A DNA stretch of 64,000 nt from Mahella sp. (lineage in GTDB: Bacteria > Bacillota > Clostridia > Mahellales > Mahellaceae). Below are positions 25,778-35,839 of this stretch, one piece after another. The position numbers were made by a program, and so were the translations under genes. The notes beneath the pieces were generated by a model. That model was not told where the DNA came from. It saw only the letters and a list, made by a program, of their open reading frames with translations, and did not search any database. The stretch spans positions 1 to 64,000 of the forward strand of contig NZ_JAIHAU010000003.1 of NCBI RefSeq assembly GCF_020054945.1, given 5' to 3'. The number at the start of each line of letters is the position of its first letter. Position 1 is the stretch's first letter.

Positions 25778-28621
25778 TTACAGCCTTCTTTTCCTGTGCG
25801 TACGCCTCGCATCCATAAGCCGAGAAGCTATGTCCGAAGGTTGGTCGTTCTTTTGTTCATCCGTACGCGAGGGTTTGCCAGTCGTTTGCTTGTCTGCTGC
25901 CGGCTGTTTATCGGCCATCTGTGCGCCCACCGCCTGTTCCGGCCACTCATCAAGTGGCCTGACTTCGTCAGCCGCCGACACGAGCGGTGATACAGAGTCA
26001 ATATCGCTATGCGCCTGCTTAGCCGACCGCTCATCGGCTTTAACGGCACGGCGCTGTTTATGGTACTTGGGCAACCTGGCCATCAGCGCGGCCCACAACG
26101 CCTCTATCTTAAGGCGCCGCAGCGCTATATCCAATACGAACAACAGCAGGGCCAACGGCAAAAGATAGGGAGAGAGCTCAGTTTGCTTCCATACCGGCTC
26201 GACATCATCGGCAAACACCTGCTTTGGATCGTCTATGATCCTGCCGCCGGTCTGATCTACCACCTGTTCCAATAGCCTTTTTGAGCTCTTATACCGTATA
26301 TCATATTCCGGCGAATAGGTGACGGCAAGCCCGCTGTCAACGGCGTTTATAATCTTATCGCCTTCTTGCTGCTGTACCCTAATCAGATAAACACCAGGCT
26401 CATTCACATCAAAGCTGCCGCTATATTGCCCCGGACGGCTGACCTGCAGCTCTATATCCTGCTGCTTGCCGTCGGGAGCTATGACGACGGCATCGGATTG
26501 CGTCGTTTCATCGGTTGTCAACGTCAATTGCCCTTTATCGCCTTCGCGTTCCGCTTGTATCATTCCCTCGGACTGTTCATCCGACGGCAATATGCTCGAT
26601 ACCGCATTGAGCCAGAATTGAGCGCCTTTATCCCATGTCAGCCAATCCTGCGTCCATGCGCCGCGAAGATCGCTGGTCCACGCCACCACATTGCCCAACC
26701 CATACTGCCACTGCGCCAATATGGGATCAGAGCGGTCACTGGATAACACCACATTGGCCAATGATTTAGGGCTGGTAGCCGTATAACCGTGAAGCGGAGG
26801 AAAGCCTTTTTCAAAGCCGGATATAATAGGCGAATAACCGGTTACAAGCGGGTAAAAGGTACGATTCTGCAGGTAGCTCTGCGTAGCCAGATACGTTTCT
26901 TTTGTAAGTATCTTAGGTATATTGCTGAATTCATCAGTATAATAATAGCGGCCGTTGCCGATCTCGGCGAGGCGCGACAGCAAGTTTCTATCAGCATCCA
27001 TGCCAACAGCCACCGATGAGAGCGTGATACCATCATCGGCTATCTGATCGGCTATGGCTTCAAAATTGCCGGTTGCCGACTGACCGTCGGTCATCACTAT
27101 TATATGCTTCAACTTAGTGTCAGCCCCTTTGAGCGCTTTATAGGCCAAGTCCAATGCGGGGTACATATTGGTACCCCCGCCGGGCCTTATGGTGCCTATG
27201 CTATCCTGTATTTGCTTCAAATCATCGGCTTGCTGCATATTTACCACCCACGAGGCGGCGTCATCGAAACTTATCACGCCTATGGAATCAGAGGAACGCA
27301 GCGCTTCGGTCGAGCGTATGGCAGCCTCTTTGGCCAGTTCCAGCTTGGTTATGCCGTACTGCCCGTCGGTCATGCTGCCCGATTTATCGATGATCAACAC
27401 TAACCCCAGCGACGGCATATCGGCTTTTTGAGATAGATCTGTATCCACCGGCAGCATTTTCTCCAGCGGTGTATCCATATACCCACCGAAGGCATAGCTG
27501 TTATCACCGCCGGTAACCAACATCCCCCTGCCCAGCACCTTGACAAACGAATCTATGGCCGGCATCTTTTGCTCTCCGATGTCATCGAATGATACGTCGC
27601 ATAATATGAGCCCCTGAAACTTTCGCAGCTCCTCCAGATCAGACGGCAACGTTTGAGGCGTATACACTACCGTTTTAATATCGGCCGCCTCCAATATCTT
27701 CATGAGCTCGCGGCTTTCACCCTCCTGGCCTTCTACCACCGCCACTACGGGAGCTCCTTTTATATCCACATAAGCCGCCATCTGATTGTTTTGAAGTACG
27801 CCATCCCTGTCTACCTCAAGATTAGCCTCATATGTCTTTATACCGCTGGCATCGGCTTTATCCTTGAATACAAACCTATTTTCGCCTTTTTGTATCTGCA
27901 CGTCCTGCTGCCCTATGAGCTGGCGATTGGCATACAGCCTCAAAGTAGCCGAAACATTGATCGTGCTGTCTATGACCACACGTATATCATAGCTTTCACC
28001 CTCATAAAGTTTCGGCGGTATATCCAGCGATGTTATCTGTACCTCCTGATCGGGCATGCTGTCGAAGAAAACACCGTCTACGCGCACGCCCTGCTGCGCC
28101 AGCGCCCTGGCGCGTTTTACGGCATCGCCGGTATTTTGATTGCCATCGGTCATAAGCACTATACGCTTTCCGGTATCGCCCGGCATTATGGCGCCAGCCA
28201 TCTGAAGAGCGCTGTCAATATCGGTATAATGGACATTGGGTATGGTCTCCCATTGCCTGAAATCCATATCCTGAGCTATGGGTTGCTCCACAAAAGCATT
28301 CTTCCCAAATGCTATTATGCCGGTTTGAAATCCTTCGGGCTTGAGTTCCAGCGATTGCTTTATAAAGTCAGCCATGGCATCCTTGTCCGCCGCCATGCTG
28401 GCCGAAAGGTCGGCCACGAATACCACGGCCGTTTCATCGCTGCGCACCTTGAAACTAAAACCGGCCAAGGACAGTATTATGAGCAGCGCAACGGCTATGC
28501 GTATAATCGTCGCATATCTGTCTTTTCTTGTGCGGCGGCCGTGCCTGGACGACCATATTATAAAAGCTGTAACGGGTATGGTCAGCAATAATAGCCACGG
28601 GTTTATGAAATCAATAGCCAC
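25778..28621 (-). CDS. Large membrane protein with two VWA domains
   Basis: A 947-residue protein. Two membrane segments open it, followed by a VWA domain with MIDAS motif VFVADLSASMA (about residue 70). A central glutamine-amidotransferase-like fold comes next, then a second VWA with LVLIIDKSGSMTDG (about 405) and IVMTDGQSATGN. One membrane segment (about 823-842) and a charged cytoplasmic tail end it. VWA domains bind metal and protein partners. It is the last gene of the MoxR cluster and overlaps the previous gene by 11 bp. No enzymatic function is evident. Confidence 0.85.
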   Translation of the reverse strand: MAIDFINPWLLLLTIPVTAFIIWSSRHGRRTRKDRYATIIRIAVALLIILSLAGFSFKVRSDETAVVFVADLSASMAADKDAMADFIKQSLELKPEGFQTGIIAFGKNAFVEQPIAQDMDFRQWETIPNVHYTDIDSALQMAGAIMPGDTGKRIVLMTDGNQNTGDAVKRARALAQQGVRVDGVFFDSMPDQEVQITSLDIPPKLYEGESYDIRVVIDSTINVSATLRLYANRQLIGQQDVQIQKGENRFVFKDKADASGIKTYEANLEVDRDGVLQNNQMAAYVDIKGAPVVAVVEGQEGESRELMKILEAADIKTVVYTPQTLPSDLEELRKFQGLILCDVSFDDIGEQKMPAIDSFVKVLGRGMLVTGGDNSYAFGGYMDTPLEKMLPVDTDLSQKADMPSLGLVLIIDKSGSMTDGQYGITKLELAKEAAIRSTEALRSSDSIGVISFDDAASWVVNMQQADDLKQIQDSIGTIRPGGGTNMYPALDLAYKALKGADTKLKHIIVMTDGQSATGNFEAIADQIADDGITLSSVAVGMDADRNLLSRLAEIGNGRYYYTDEFSNIPKILTKETYLATQSYLQNRTFYPLVTGYSPIISGFEKGFPPLHGYTATSPKSLANVVLSSDRSDPILAQWQYGLGNVVAWTSDLRGAWTQDWLTWDKGAQFWLNAVSSILPSDEQSEGMIQAEREGDKGQLTLTTDETTQSDAVVIAPDGKQQDIELQVSRPGQYSGSFDVNEPGVYLIRVQQQEGDKIINAVDSGLAVTYSPEYDIRYKSSKRLLEQVVDQTGGRIIDDPKQVFADDVEPVWKQTELSPYLLPLALLLFVLDIALRRLKIEALWAALMARLPKYHKQRRAVKADERSAKQAHSDIDSVSPLVSAADEVRPLDEWPEQAVGAQMADKQPAADKQTTGKPSRTDEQKNDQPSDIASRLMDARRTHRKRRL

Positions 28622-30425
28622 GTTGGTAAACCTGCCATTCTATAAGTACTATCGATAAAGCAATCCATGCCAGATAAGGCCACAGCTCGGTACGCGATGC
28701 AGGTTTTGCATCGGTTTGTCGAGACGGCGCTTGGGCATAGGATTTGCCCTGCGCAGTCAGGTCGGACTCTTGCTCCACAGGTATGGCCACTGTAAAATAG
28801 CCTTTAGCCGAACCGTCGCTCCAGCGCTGTTCGACGGTATACACGCCCACCTCGTCGGTATTAGCGAAAGGCGCTATCGGGAAAGGCGGCATCAATGCAG
28901 CGGTCGTTCCCGACGGCGCAATAACGTCCACATACTCGGCCTGCGGCAATGGGTTTATATCGACATCCATGCCGGCATAAATCTGCACATCGCTGTTCAC
29001 CACCGGCGGTAACATCCATGCCAATATATTCTGCATGAGAATGGGAAAATCCACTTTAAGCGGTATATCGCTATCGTGAATATCAAACGGAAATACGGCT
29101 ATACGCCTGGTATCCTGTTGGCCTATCAACATAAGCGGGTTGGTCTCGTCGCCGAATAACACATCGACCCATGGCGGCGTTTCTATATGAACGGCTTTGG
29201 CTATATGGAATCCCTCGGGCCGGACATATTGCATAATATCGGCATAAGCCGACATATCACGGGCTTTGATATTTCCCGGCTTATAAGTCTCTCCTATTTT
29301 AAACAAATCATTTTCACCCTTGGGATTGAATATAATCATATTGCCGTCTTTGGGCGTCTCTGCCGGCATATAGCCGTCGAATATATACAACCGGTAACCT
29401 CTCATATCGTCCGCCTCATCATACGTGGTTTTTAACACGTCTATATCGTTGCGCAGGCTCAGGGCCTTCTCCAAAAAAACATTGCGCTGGGTCACCAACA
29501 GCACCTTAGCTTTGTCAGCAGCGCGTATGGTAACCCACCCGGCGTTGTCGACCATAAGGTCGTCTTCATTCAATATCCGTATCTCTATAATACCAGCGTT
29601 ATCCGGTATATCATCCCAGTAAACATCGGCGGTCTTGCCGGATGGTATATTGACCTCCTTCACGTCTATGGTCTTGCCGTCAGCCAGACATTCCACCGAT
29701 AAAGCGGCGTCATCGCTGAAATTGATTATCTTAGACAATACCGCGATGCCATCATCGGATGCGGTATAACTAACGCCGGTCACCGCCCTATTGACCGGAT
29801 CGCCGCATATGACCACCGACTGGTACGCCTTATCGTCAAAGCCATAAGGCTTATCGCTGTATATGTAAATGCGTGCGTTCGCGCGCTCCTTTGCCATAGC
29901 CTGGGCCAACGACACGGCATCGTCCATGTTATCGGCAGCATTGACCGGTTTTAAGCTGTTGAGCGCTTCTTTTAGCGCCGCTCTGTCCGACGACCAATTG
30001 GCCGCTATGCGGGCCTTGCTATCAACGGCTACGATGCTCATATGCTCCTGAGGCAACAAACCGTCTATCAGCTTATTTATCTCGTCCTTGGCCTTGTCGA
30101 AGCGGCTGGGTTTGACATCAACGGCCTGCATGCTGGCCGAGACATCCAGTATGATCACATAATCGTAACCCTGAGCCTCCGATGCCAGGTAAGGCCTTGC
30201 TATCATAAGCGTTATAACGGCCGCGGCCAAAAGCTGGAGCAACAGCAGCAAATTCCTCTTGAGGCGTTGCCACGGCTGGCTGGCCTGCACATCTTTCAAT
30301 GCCATCCTCCAGAGAAACGTGCTGGATACCTCTACATCCTCATGTTGCTGCTTGAGCAGGTATAGCAGTATTATAGCCGGTATGGACAGGCCGAATAACA
30401 AGCCCCACGGGTTGATAAAGTTCAT
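28611..30425 (-). CDS. BatA-like VWA membrane protein
   Basis: 604 residues. The N-terminus (FINPWGLLFGLSIPAIILLYLLKQ) is the BatA membrane anchor seen in VWA proteins next to MoxR and DUF58 genes. A second membrane segment leads to a VWA domain with DYVIILDVSASMQAVD (MIDAS). A long beta-rich region and a final membrane helix (ELWPYLAWIALSIVLIEW) follow. It overlaps DUF58 by 4 bp and the larger VWA gene by 11 bp, so the three proteins are probably made together. Confidence 0.88.
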   Translation of the reverse strand: MNFINPWGLLFGLSIPAIILLYLLKQQHEDVEVSSTFLWRMALKDVQASQPWQRLKRNLLLLLQLLAAAVITLMIARPYLASEAQGYDYVIILDVSASMQAVDVKPSRFDKAKDEINKLIDGLLPQEHMSIVAVDSKARIAANWSSDRAALKEALNSLKPVNAADNMDDAVSLAQAMAKERANARIYIYSDKPYGFDDKAYQSVVICGDPVNRAVTGVSYTASDDGIAVLSKIINFSDDAALSVECLADGKTIDVKEVNIPSGKTADVYWDDIPDNAGIIEIRILNEDDLMVDNAGWVTIRAADKAKVLLVTQRNVFLEKALSLRNDIDVLKTTYDEADDMRGYRLYIFDGYMPAETPKDGNMIIFNPKGENDLFKIGETYKPGNIKARDMSAYADIMQYVRPEGFHIAKAVHIETPPWVDVLFGDETNPLMLIGQQDTRRIAVFPFDIHDSDIPLKVDFPILMQNILAWMLPPVVNSDVQIYAGMDVDINPLPQAEYVDVIAPSGTTAALMPPFPIAPFANTDEVGVYTVEQRWSDGSAKGYFTVAIPVEQESDLTAQGKSYAQAPSRQTDAKPASRTELWPYLAWIALSIVLIEWQVYQRGY

Positions 30426-31303
30426 CGCACAACCCCCGTCGCAAAAAGGCTGTCGAATATCACTCTATCCACCCCCACCGCGCTGCTGACTGGAATATAA
30501 TGCACGCCGCGCTCATAACAAAACCGGCGGTTATCGGAGAGAAAATCATCCAGCGCCTTTTTATAGGCCGACAACACGTCTTGTTTTATGGTTATATCGC
30601 GGTATTCATAGCCTTCTATATCCAGCAGCCGCACGCTGTCCTGCCATGGCGGCTCCATCTCCTGCGGTGCCATTATATGGATTATGGTCGTATCCTGCTT
30701 TTTATATTGCAGGTATTTTATGCCCTCTTTATAGCCGTCTTCGGAAAAAAGATCGGTCAATATAATAGATATACCGCTCCTGGAACCCAGCCCTTCGTAT
30801 GACTTTATAGCGCCTGACAGGCCGGTTTTGCCGTTAAAATCGATACCGTCTATAAATTTGAGCGCGCGCCAAAAGGATTGCTTGCCCGAAAGGATCGGCA
30901 TACTGATTTGCACCCTCTGATTTAACGCCGCCACCGCCGTTCTATCGAAATTAGACAAGGCTATATATACGAGCGCCGCGGCTATCTGCTTTGCGAAAAA
31001 TCCCTTGTTGGGCTCTCCCCAGTCCATGGATTTGCTACAGTCGAGAAAGACGGTAACGACAGTCTCCCTCTCCTCGGTAAAAAGCTTGAGGAAAAGCCTC
31101 TCGAAACGCGCATAAGCGTTCCAGTCGATGTGCCGGAAATCATCACCGGGCACATATTCCTTGAAATCGGAGAATTCCACCGAGCTGCCTTTGGCATGCG
31201 ATTTGCGGTTGCCTCCGGCATCGCCTTTGACCATCATGCGCGTCGATAGCGACAAACGTTCCAGCTTGTTCAAAAAATCCTGCTCCAAAAGCGTCTGAGC
31301 CAC
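30422..31303 (-). CDS. DUF58 domain protein
   Basis: 293 residues with the DUF58 signature SDFKEYVPGDDFRHIDWNAY followed by TVFLDCSKSMDWG, a VWA-like MIDAS motif. DUF58 proteins almost always accompany MoxR ATPases and are thought to act as their adaptors. It lies between the MoxR gene (11 bp) and the BatA-like gene (4-bp overlap). No membrane segment is evident. Confidence 0.92.
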   Translation of the reverse strand: MAQTLLEQDFLNKLERLSLSTRMMVKGDAGGNRKSHAKGSSVEFSDFKEYVPGDDFRHIDWNAYARFERLFLKLFTEERETVVTVFLDCSKSMDWGEPNKGFFAKQIAAALVYIALSNFDRTAVAALNQRVQISMPILSGKQSFWRALKFIDGIDFNGKTGLSGAIKSYEGLGSRSGISIILTDLFSEDGYKEGIKYLQYKKQDTTIIHIMAPQEMEPPWQDSVRLLDIEGYEYRDITIKQDVLSAYKKALDDFLSDNRRFCYERGVHYIPVSSAVGVDRVIFDSLFATGVVR

Positions 31304-31314
31304 TTCATCATCCC

Positions 31315-32301
31315 CTATTCGGCCAAAGCATCTATTATTTCATCTATAATGCCATCAGACGTGCGGCCTTCGGCCAACCCTTCGAAATTCAGAAATATCC
31401 TGTGGCGCAGCGCAGGATATGCGGCATATTTTATATCATCGAATGATACGTTATAACGCCCCTCCATAAGCGCACGGACTTTGGCAGCCGATATTATGGC
31501 CTGCGCTCCGCGAGGGCTGGAGCCATAGCGCACATAGCGCCTCGCAACATCCGGCGCTCCATCTATTTCAGGGTGAGTGGCCAGCACCAGCCTCAAAGCA
31601 TAATCCTGTACACCCCTTGCTATAGGCACATGTCTGGCTATCTCCCTCAACTGCAGTATGGCGTCGCCGTCGACTGCTTTATGCGCCACGACATCGTCGC
31701 CGGCAGTGGTCAGTTCTATGATGGCGTGCAATTCTTCAAGGGATGGAAAGTCCACCAACAATTTAAAGAAGAAACGATCCAATTGCGCTTCGGGCAAGGG
31801 ATAAGTACCCTCCTGCTCCAATGGATTCTGCGTAGCCAATACAAAATAAGGCTCGGGCAGACCGCGGGTTTGCCCCGCCACCGTCACGCTGTGCTCCTGC
31901 ATAGCCTCGAGCAGCGCGCTTTGCGTCTTGGGCGTCGCGCGGTTTATCTCGTCGGCCAGCACTATATTGGCAAATATGGGGCCGGGCTGAAAGCTGAACC
32001 TGTTGTTGCCCTGCTCGTCCTTCATGATGATATTGGTGCCGGTTATATCGGCCGGCATAAGGTCGGGCGTAAATTGTATGCGGTTAAAGCTCAGATCCAG
32101 CACGTGTCCCAACGTTTTGACCAATCTGGTTTTGCCCAGGCCAGGTACGCCTTCAAGCAAGACGTTACCGCCGGCTATAACAGCCATGAGCACCTGGCGT
32201 ATTATCTCACGTTGGCCTATGATTTCTTTGGCTATCTCGCCTTCTATGGATTTCACTTTATCGGCGAAAGATTCGATCATCTCAGCATTTATCTCATCCA
32301 T
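31315..32301 (-). CDS. MoxR family AAA+ ATPase
   Basis: 328 residues. Walker A is GVPGLGKTRLVK, Walker B is IVLADEINRATPKTQSALLEAM and sensor 1 is FVLATQNPLEQEG. MoxR ATPases assist metal insertion or assembly of protein complexes, usually with VWA partners. I chose the ATG at 32301, six bases from AAAGGAG; longer starts at 32304 and 32319 sit too close to or over that site. It is central to the eight-gene cluster. Confidence 0.95.
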   Translation of the reverse strand: MDEINAEMIESFADKVKSIEGEIAKEIIGQREIIRQVLMAVIAGGNVLLEGVPGLGKTRLVKTLGHVLDLSFNRIQFTPDLMPADITGTNIIMKDEQGNNRFSFQPGPIFANIVLADEINRATPKTQSALLEAMQEHSVTVAGQTRGLPEPYFVLATQNPLEQEGTYPLPEAQLDRFFFKLLVDFPSLEELHAIIELTTAGDDVVAHKAVDGDAILQLREIARHVPIARGVQDYALRLVLATHPEIDGAPDVARRYVRYGSSPRGAQAIISAAKVRALMEGRYNVSFDDIKYAAYPALRHRIFLNFEGLAEGRTSDGIIDEIIDALAE

Positions 32302-32315
32302 CATATACTCCTTTC

Positions 32316-33965
32316 TCATTCTACCAGCGAGCTAAAATATTGCCTGACGGTCTCGCGCATATTCGGCGGTATAGCGCTGCGCTCCATGCTCTCCATCGCC
32401 TGGCTCTGATAATCGCCGAACACCTCATTATATGGTATAAAGCCATCGAAGCTGCCTAGGCCGTTGCCCACATCAGTTTGCTGGCTGTCGCCGCTATCCG
32501 ACGGCTTATCGGTTATATGGCTTGTTTCTCCGCCATCACCCAATCGTGTCGGGTCATATATGCGCTCATATTCGGCATAGGAATCGGGATCGCCTTCCGG
32601 CTTGTTCGTGCTGCCACTTGAGCCGCTGCTATTGCTATTCCCCGCATCCTGGTTTGTATGGCCGCTGCCGATACCGCTGCCAGATCCATTGCTATCGCCG
32701 GAACCGCTGCCATCGCTCGGACTGTTGCCGCTGCCAGAACCGCTGCCGCTGCCCGAATTCCTATCGGATCCGTCCTGTCCTTCCGAGCCGCTGTTTTGAG
32801 AACCTGTGCCGCCCGACGAGGCCACCTGCATACCCCCTTGACCCGCTGCCTGGGCTATCTGCCCCTTCATCTGTTGGAGCGCATACTGCATATCGGCCGG
32901 CTCGCCCGATACGCCTTGCGCCATCTGCATGAGCTGCTCCTGCAATCCGTCCAGCGCGGCCGAAGACAGGCTCGTGCCGGCGGCCATATCTGACGCCATA
33001 GCATCGGCGGCAGCCTGCAGCCCTTCTTTCAACTGCGGGTCGCTCGCGGCAGCGGCAGCATCGGCCAGCGCCTTTTGCAACTCGGCCGCGGTTTCTTTGT
33101 CCAATCCCTGCCGCAGCATGTCCTTAAGCCTCTCCATTTCCGATTCGATGGCTTCGGCGTCCTGACCTTCCACGGCATTGGCCAGCGCTTTGGTGATATC
33201 GCTCTTATCCAGACTCCGGGCGATGGAAGCCATTTGAGTCAATCTCGTCTGCTCCAGCATTTTCTCCAGCGCCTCTTCGGTCTTGGATATGTCCTTCATA
33301 GCCTCTTTGTAATCGGATTGATCTTTGAGATCCCGTTTTAATTCCTCCAACAGCTTGGTTATATCCTGTTTCTGCTCATCGCTTATCTCGGCCTCACGCG
33401 TCAATTCATCCTCCGCTTTGTCTATATCGGCCAAGCCTTTATCGATAGCCTCCTGCACCCTCAATCTCTCGCGTATGACATCATCTTGCGGATTGGGTAT
33501 AAACGAAAGGACGATTAAAATCGCAGCCATAGCAGCACTGGCATATAACCAGCGTTTCGGTATAACCCATACAGGTATCGATCCGTAGTCGAACGACTTC
33601 AAGCGCTTGAGCGTGTCCCGTCGCTGAAGCACGGCAAAAGCATCATTCCTGCCGCTCATCTCGTAAGATGTGATGACGCGCTGCTGTAAGCCGCGGTCAT
33701 CGATCTCATAAGCCACTTTGGTCAAAGATGGCCTGAATACCATGCCCAGTACCATAAACAGTGCTAAAACGGCCGCGGCACCGAGCAATATATACAAATC
33801 CAATCCCATTATAGGGTAAAAAAACGATGCGATAATCCATGCGATGGCATATATGAGCGCTGCTAATGTGCCCAGAAAAACATAATTTATGAAATGCCTG
33901 AGCAATATCCTTTTGCGCACCGGCAGCATAGCCCTGTAAATAGCGCCGTTAATAGCCGTTTTCAT
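32316..33965 (-). CDS. Coiled-coil membrane protein with Gly/Ser-rich linker
   Basis: A 549-residue protein of no family I can name. Two membrane helices near the N-terminus (about 25-70) and one near 145-160 are followed by a long charged coiled coil (about 170-290), an Ala-rich region (about 300-370), a low-complexity Gly/Ser/Asn/Asp linker (about 390-470) and a short C-terminal domain ending in RETVRQYFSSLVE. The start is ATG 33965, with GAGGTG six bases upstream. Its place between the ABC genes and MoxR suggests a structural or adaptor role, perhaps as substrate of the ATPase. Confidence 0.75.
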   Translation of the reverse strand: MKTAINGAIYRAMLPVRKRILLRHFINYVFLGTLAALIYAIAWIIASFFYPIMGLDLYILLGAAAVLALFMVLGMVFRPSLTKVAYEIDDRGLQQRVITSYEMSGRNDAFAVLQRRDTLKRLKSFDYGSIPVWVIPKRWLYASAAMAAILIVLSFIPNPQDDVIRERLRVQEAIDKGLADIDKAEDELTREAEISDEQKQDITKLLEELKRDLKDQSDYKEAMKDISKTEEALEKMLEQTRLTQMASIARSLDKSDITKALANAVEGQDAEAIESEMERLKDMLRQGLDKETAAELQKALADAAAAASDPQLKEGLQAAADAMASDMAAGTSLSSAALDGLQEQLMQMAQGVSGEPADMQYALQQMKGQIAQAAGQGGMQVASSGGTGSQNSGSEGQDGSDRNSGSGSGSGSGNSPSDGSGSGDSNGSGSGIGSGHTNQDAGNSNSSGSSGSTNKPEGDPDSYAEYERIYDPTRLGDGGETSHITDKPSDSGDSQQTDVGNGLGSFDGFIPYNEVFGDYQSQAMESMERSAIPPNMRETVRQYFSSLVE

Positions 33966-33975
33966 ATCGGCCACC

Positions 33976-34926
33976 TCAATTCACACCCGTACCAGCACTA
34001 TGGCGTTTTGATGAATGTATAGTCCGCACCGGTTTTATAACCCATGCGCTTATAAGCAGCAAAACAACCGATATGACCGATATAATAACCAAATTGGTAC
34101 CCCATATACCCAGTTTTTGAGCCATCCACGACAGGCTGCCTGTCATCGCAACATTGGCATTATACATAGCAGACGATATTCCTAATATGGGCAGCCCCAT
34201 ACCTCCGGTATTCCCCGACTGTTGCCCCAGCAGGTCGGATAAACCGACAGCCGGGTTTAAGTAAAATGGAAACGGTATGTACACACTGCTGAAATTTGGA
34301 TTTCTGCCTAAAAACTCCGACATCATATACGTACCGAGCAATAAAGTGATTATACCAAGGGCAAATATAACGATATATGCCACCACTGTAGCCGTCGATG
34401 TCTTTTTAAATAGTACCGAACAAAATATGCCTATACTGCCAACTGCGAAAGCCGTTATAAGATAAAATGCAAAGAGTGTGACGATATCCATCGGCGCTAT
34501 GCCCCCGAATAAGAATACCAGGCTGAAAAGCGGTATCGATGCTATGGTTAGAAGCAGCACAAAGCTCATAGACGACAACATCTTACCTAAAACTATGGAA
34601 AGGGAGGACAACGGTGTGCACAGCAACAGATCCAGCGTCTGTTTCTCGCGTTCGCCGCTTATAGCGCCCGCCGTCTGTGCCGGTATAAGTATTATTATAA
34701 GCATAAATTGTATAAACGCTAAAATCATGTATAACTGTAACCCGAGGTTGCTACTGATATTCACACCTCCATAGCGCGACATGGTCCGCACACTGGCCGT
34801 TAAAAACAGATAGGCTATGGCCAGCATAATAGCCAGATAACCCACCACCATAAGCACCGTACGCCAGCTTCTCATGCGTATTTTCAATTCGCTGGCCAGC
34901 ACCGGATTGCTAAACCATCTCTTCAT
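33976..34926 (-). CDS. ABC-2 type transporter permease
   Basis: 316 residues with six predicted membrane segments. It contains SGEREKQTLDLLLCTPLSS, a hallmark of ABC-2/NatB-like permeases coupled to the ATPase. It overlaps the upstream ATPase gene by 17 bp. The substrate is unknown; the neighbours suggest an envelope function. Confidence 0.9.
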   Translation of the reverse strand: MKRWFSNPVLASELKIRMRSWRTVLMVVGYLAIMLAIAYLFLTASVRTMSRYGGVNISSNLGLQLYMILAFIQFMLIIILIPAQTAGAISGEREKQTLDLLLCTPLSSLSIVLGKMLSSMSFVLLLTIASIPLFSLVFLFGGIAPMDIVTLFAFYLITAFAVGSIGIFCSVLFKKTSTATVVAYIVIFALGIITLLLGTYMMSEFLGRNPNFSSVYIPFPFYLNPAVGLSDLLGQQSGNTGGMGLPILGISSAMYNANVAMTGSLSWMAQKLGIWGTNLVIISVISVVLLLISAWVIKPVRTIHSSKRHSAGTGVN

Positions 34927-35839
34927 CCTGCGTCACCTCCATAAATACCTTCTCCAGGTTGCCGTCAGTTTTGCTAAATGATATTACAGGCACATCATTG
35001 ACCACAAGTGTTTTTAAAAGCGGCCAAAGGTCTTCGTCCTTGCCTTTATATCCAATCTCCAGCACATCATCTTCCTGAAATATATTACTGACCATCGGCT
35101 GTTCTTTGAGTATATTTATAGCCCTGTCCATATCGTCCAGCAACTTTATTCTGACCGTTAGCCTGCCCGATATTGTTTCCATTATATTCCTTACATCGCC
35201 GCTCACCACCAGCCTGCCATGCTCTATAATGCCTATGCTATCGCACATCTCGGACAACTCAGACAGTATATGGGAGCTTACCAATACGGTCTTGCCCATA
35301 TTCTTGAGCTCCTTGAGTATATTCTTAAGTTCCACACGCGCTCGCGGATCCATGCCCGACGCCGGCTCATCGAGTATCAGCAATTCAGGATCGTGCATAA
35401 GGCTGCGCGCAAGGCAAAGACGCTGTTTCATGCCGCGCGACAACGAATCCACGTAAGTATCTCGCTTATTAGCTAACCCCACAAGGTCGAGCAACCCCTC
35501 TGCGGTTTTTTGCCTTTCTTTATAAGGAATGCCATATGAAGCGCCATAAAAGTCCAAATACTCGATAGCTTTCAGATTATCGTATACTCCAAAGAAATCC
35601 GGCATGTAACCCACCTTGCGGCGTACTTTTATAGGTTCCTCCACCACATCGAATCCCGCAACCCTAACACTGCCCGACGTAGGTGCCAGCAAGGTGGCAG
35701 CTATCCTCATGGTAGTGGTCTTACCCGCCCCATTCGGGCCTACAAATCCAAATACATGTCCGCGCTCCACGGTCATATTAAGATGATCGACGGCTACAAA
35801 TTTACCGTAACGCTTGACAAGATCCTCGACGACAAGCAT
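34910..35839 (-). CDS. ABC transporter ATP-binding protein
   Basis: 309 residues. Walker A is GPNGAGKTTTMR, the signature is LSRGMKQRLCLARSL and Walker B is LLILDEPASGMDP. A C-terminal regulatory part follows (from about 220), as in NatA/CcmA-type ATPases. It shares one base with the large membrane protein gene upstream and overlaps the permease gene downstream. Confidence 0.93.
   Translation of the reverse strand: MLVVEDLVKRYGKFVAVDHLNMTVERGHVFGFVGPNGAGKTTTMRIAATLLAPTSGSVRVAGFDVVEEPIKVRRKVGYMPDFFGVYDNLKAIEYLDFYGASYGIPYKERQKTAEGLLDLVGLANKRDTYVDSLSRGMKQRLCLARSLMHDPELLILDEPASGMDPRARVELKNILKELKNMGKTVLVSSHILSELSEMCDSIGIIEHGRLVVSGDVRNIMETISGRLTVRIKLLDDMDRAINILKEQPMVSNIFQEDDVLEIGYKGKDEDLWPLLKTLVVNDVPVISFSKTDGNLEKVFMEVTQDEEMV

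Noticed and set aside
27653..28591. 312-residue frame antisense to the large VWA gene
   Set aside because: The opposite strand has clear VWA motifs and operon context. This frame is rich in Tyr/Ile/His, as expected of an antisense shadow.
31573..32409. 278-residue frame antisense to the MoxR gene
   Set aside because: It is antisense to Walker motifs of an evident AAA+ ATPase and resembles no family.
32522..32993. Cys/Arg- and Pro/Leu-rich frames opposite the coiled-coil protein
   Set aside because: They mirror the low-complexity Gly/Ser linker codons of the sense gene.
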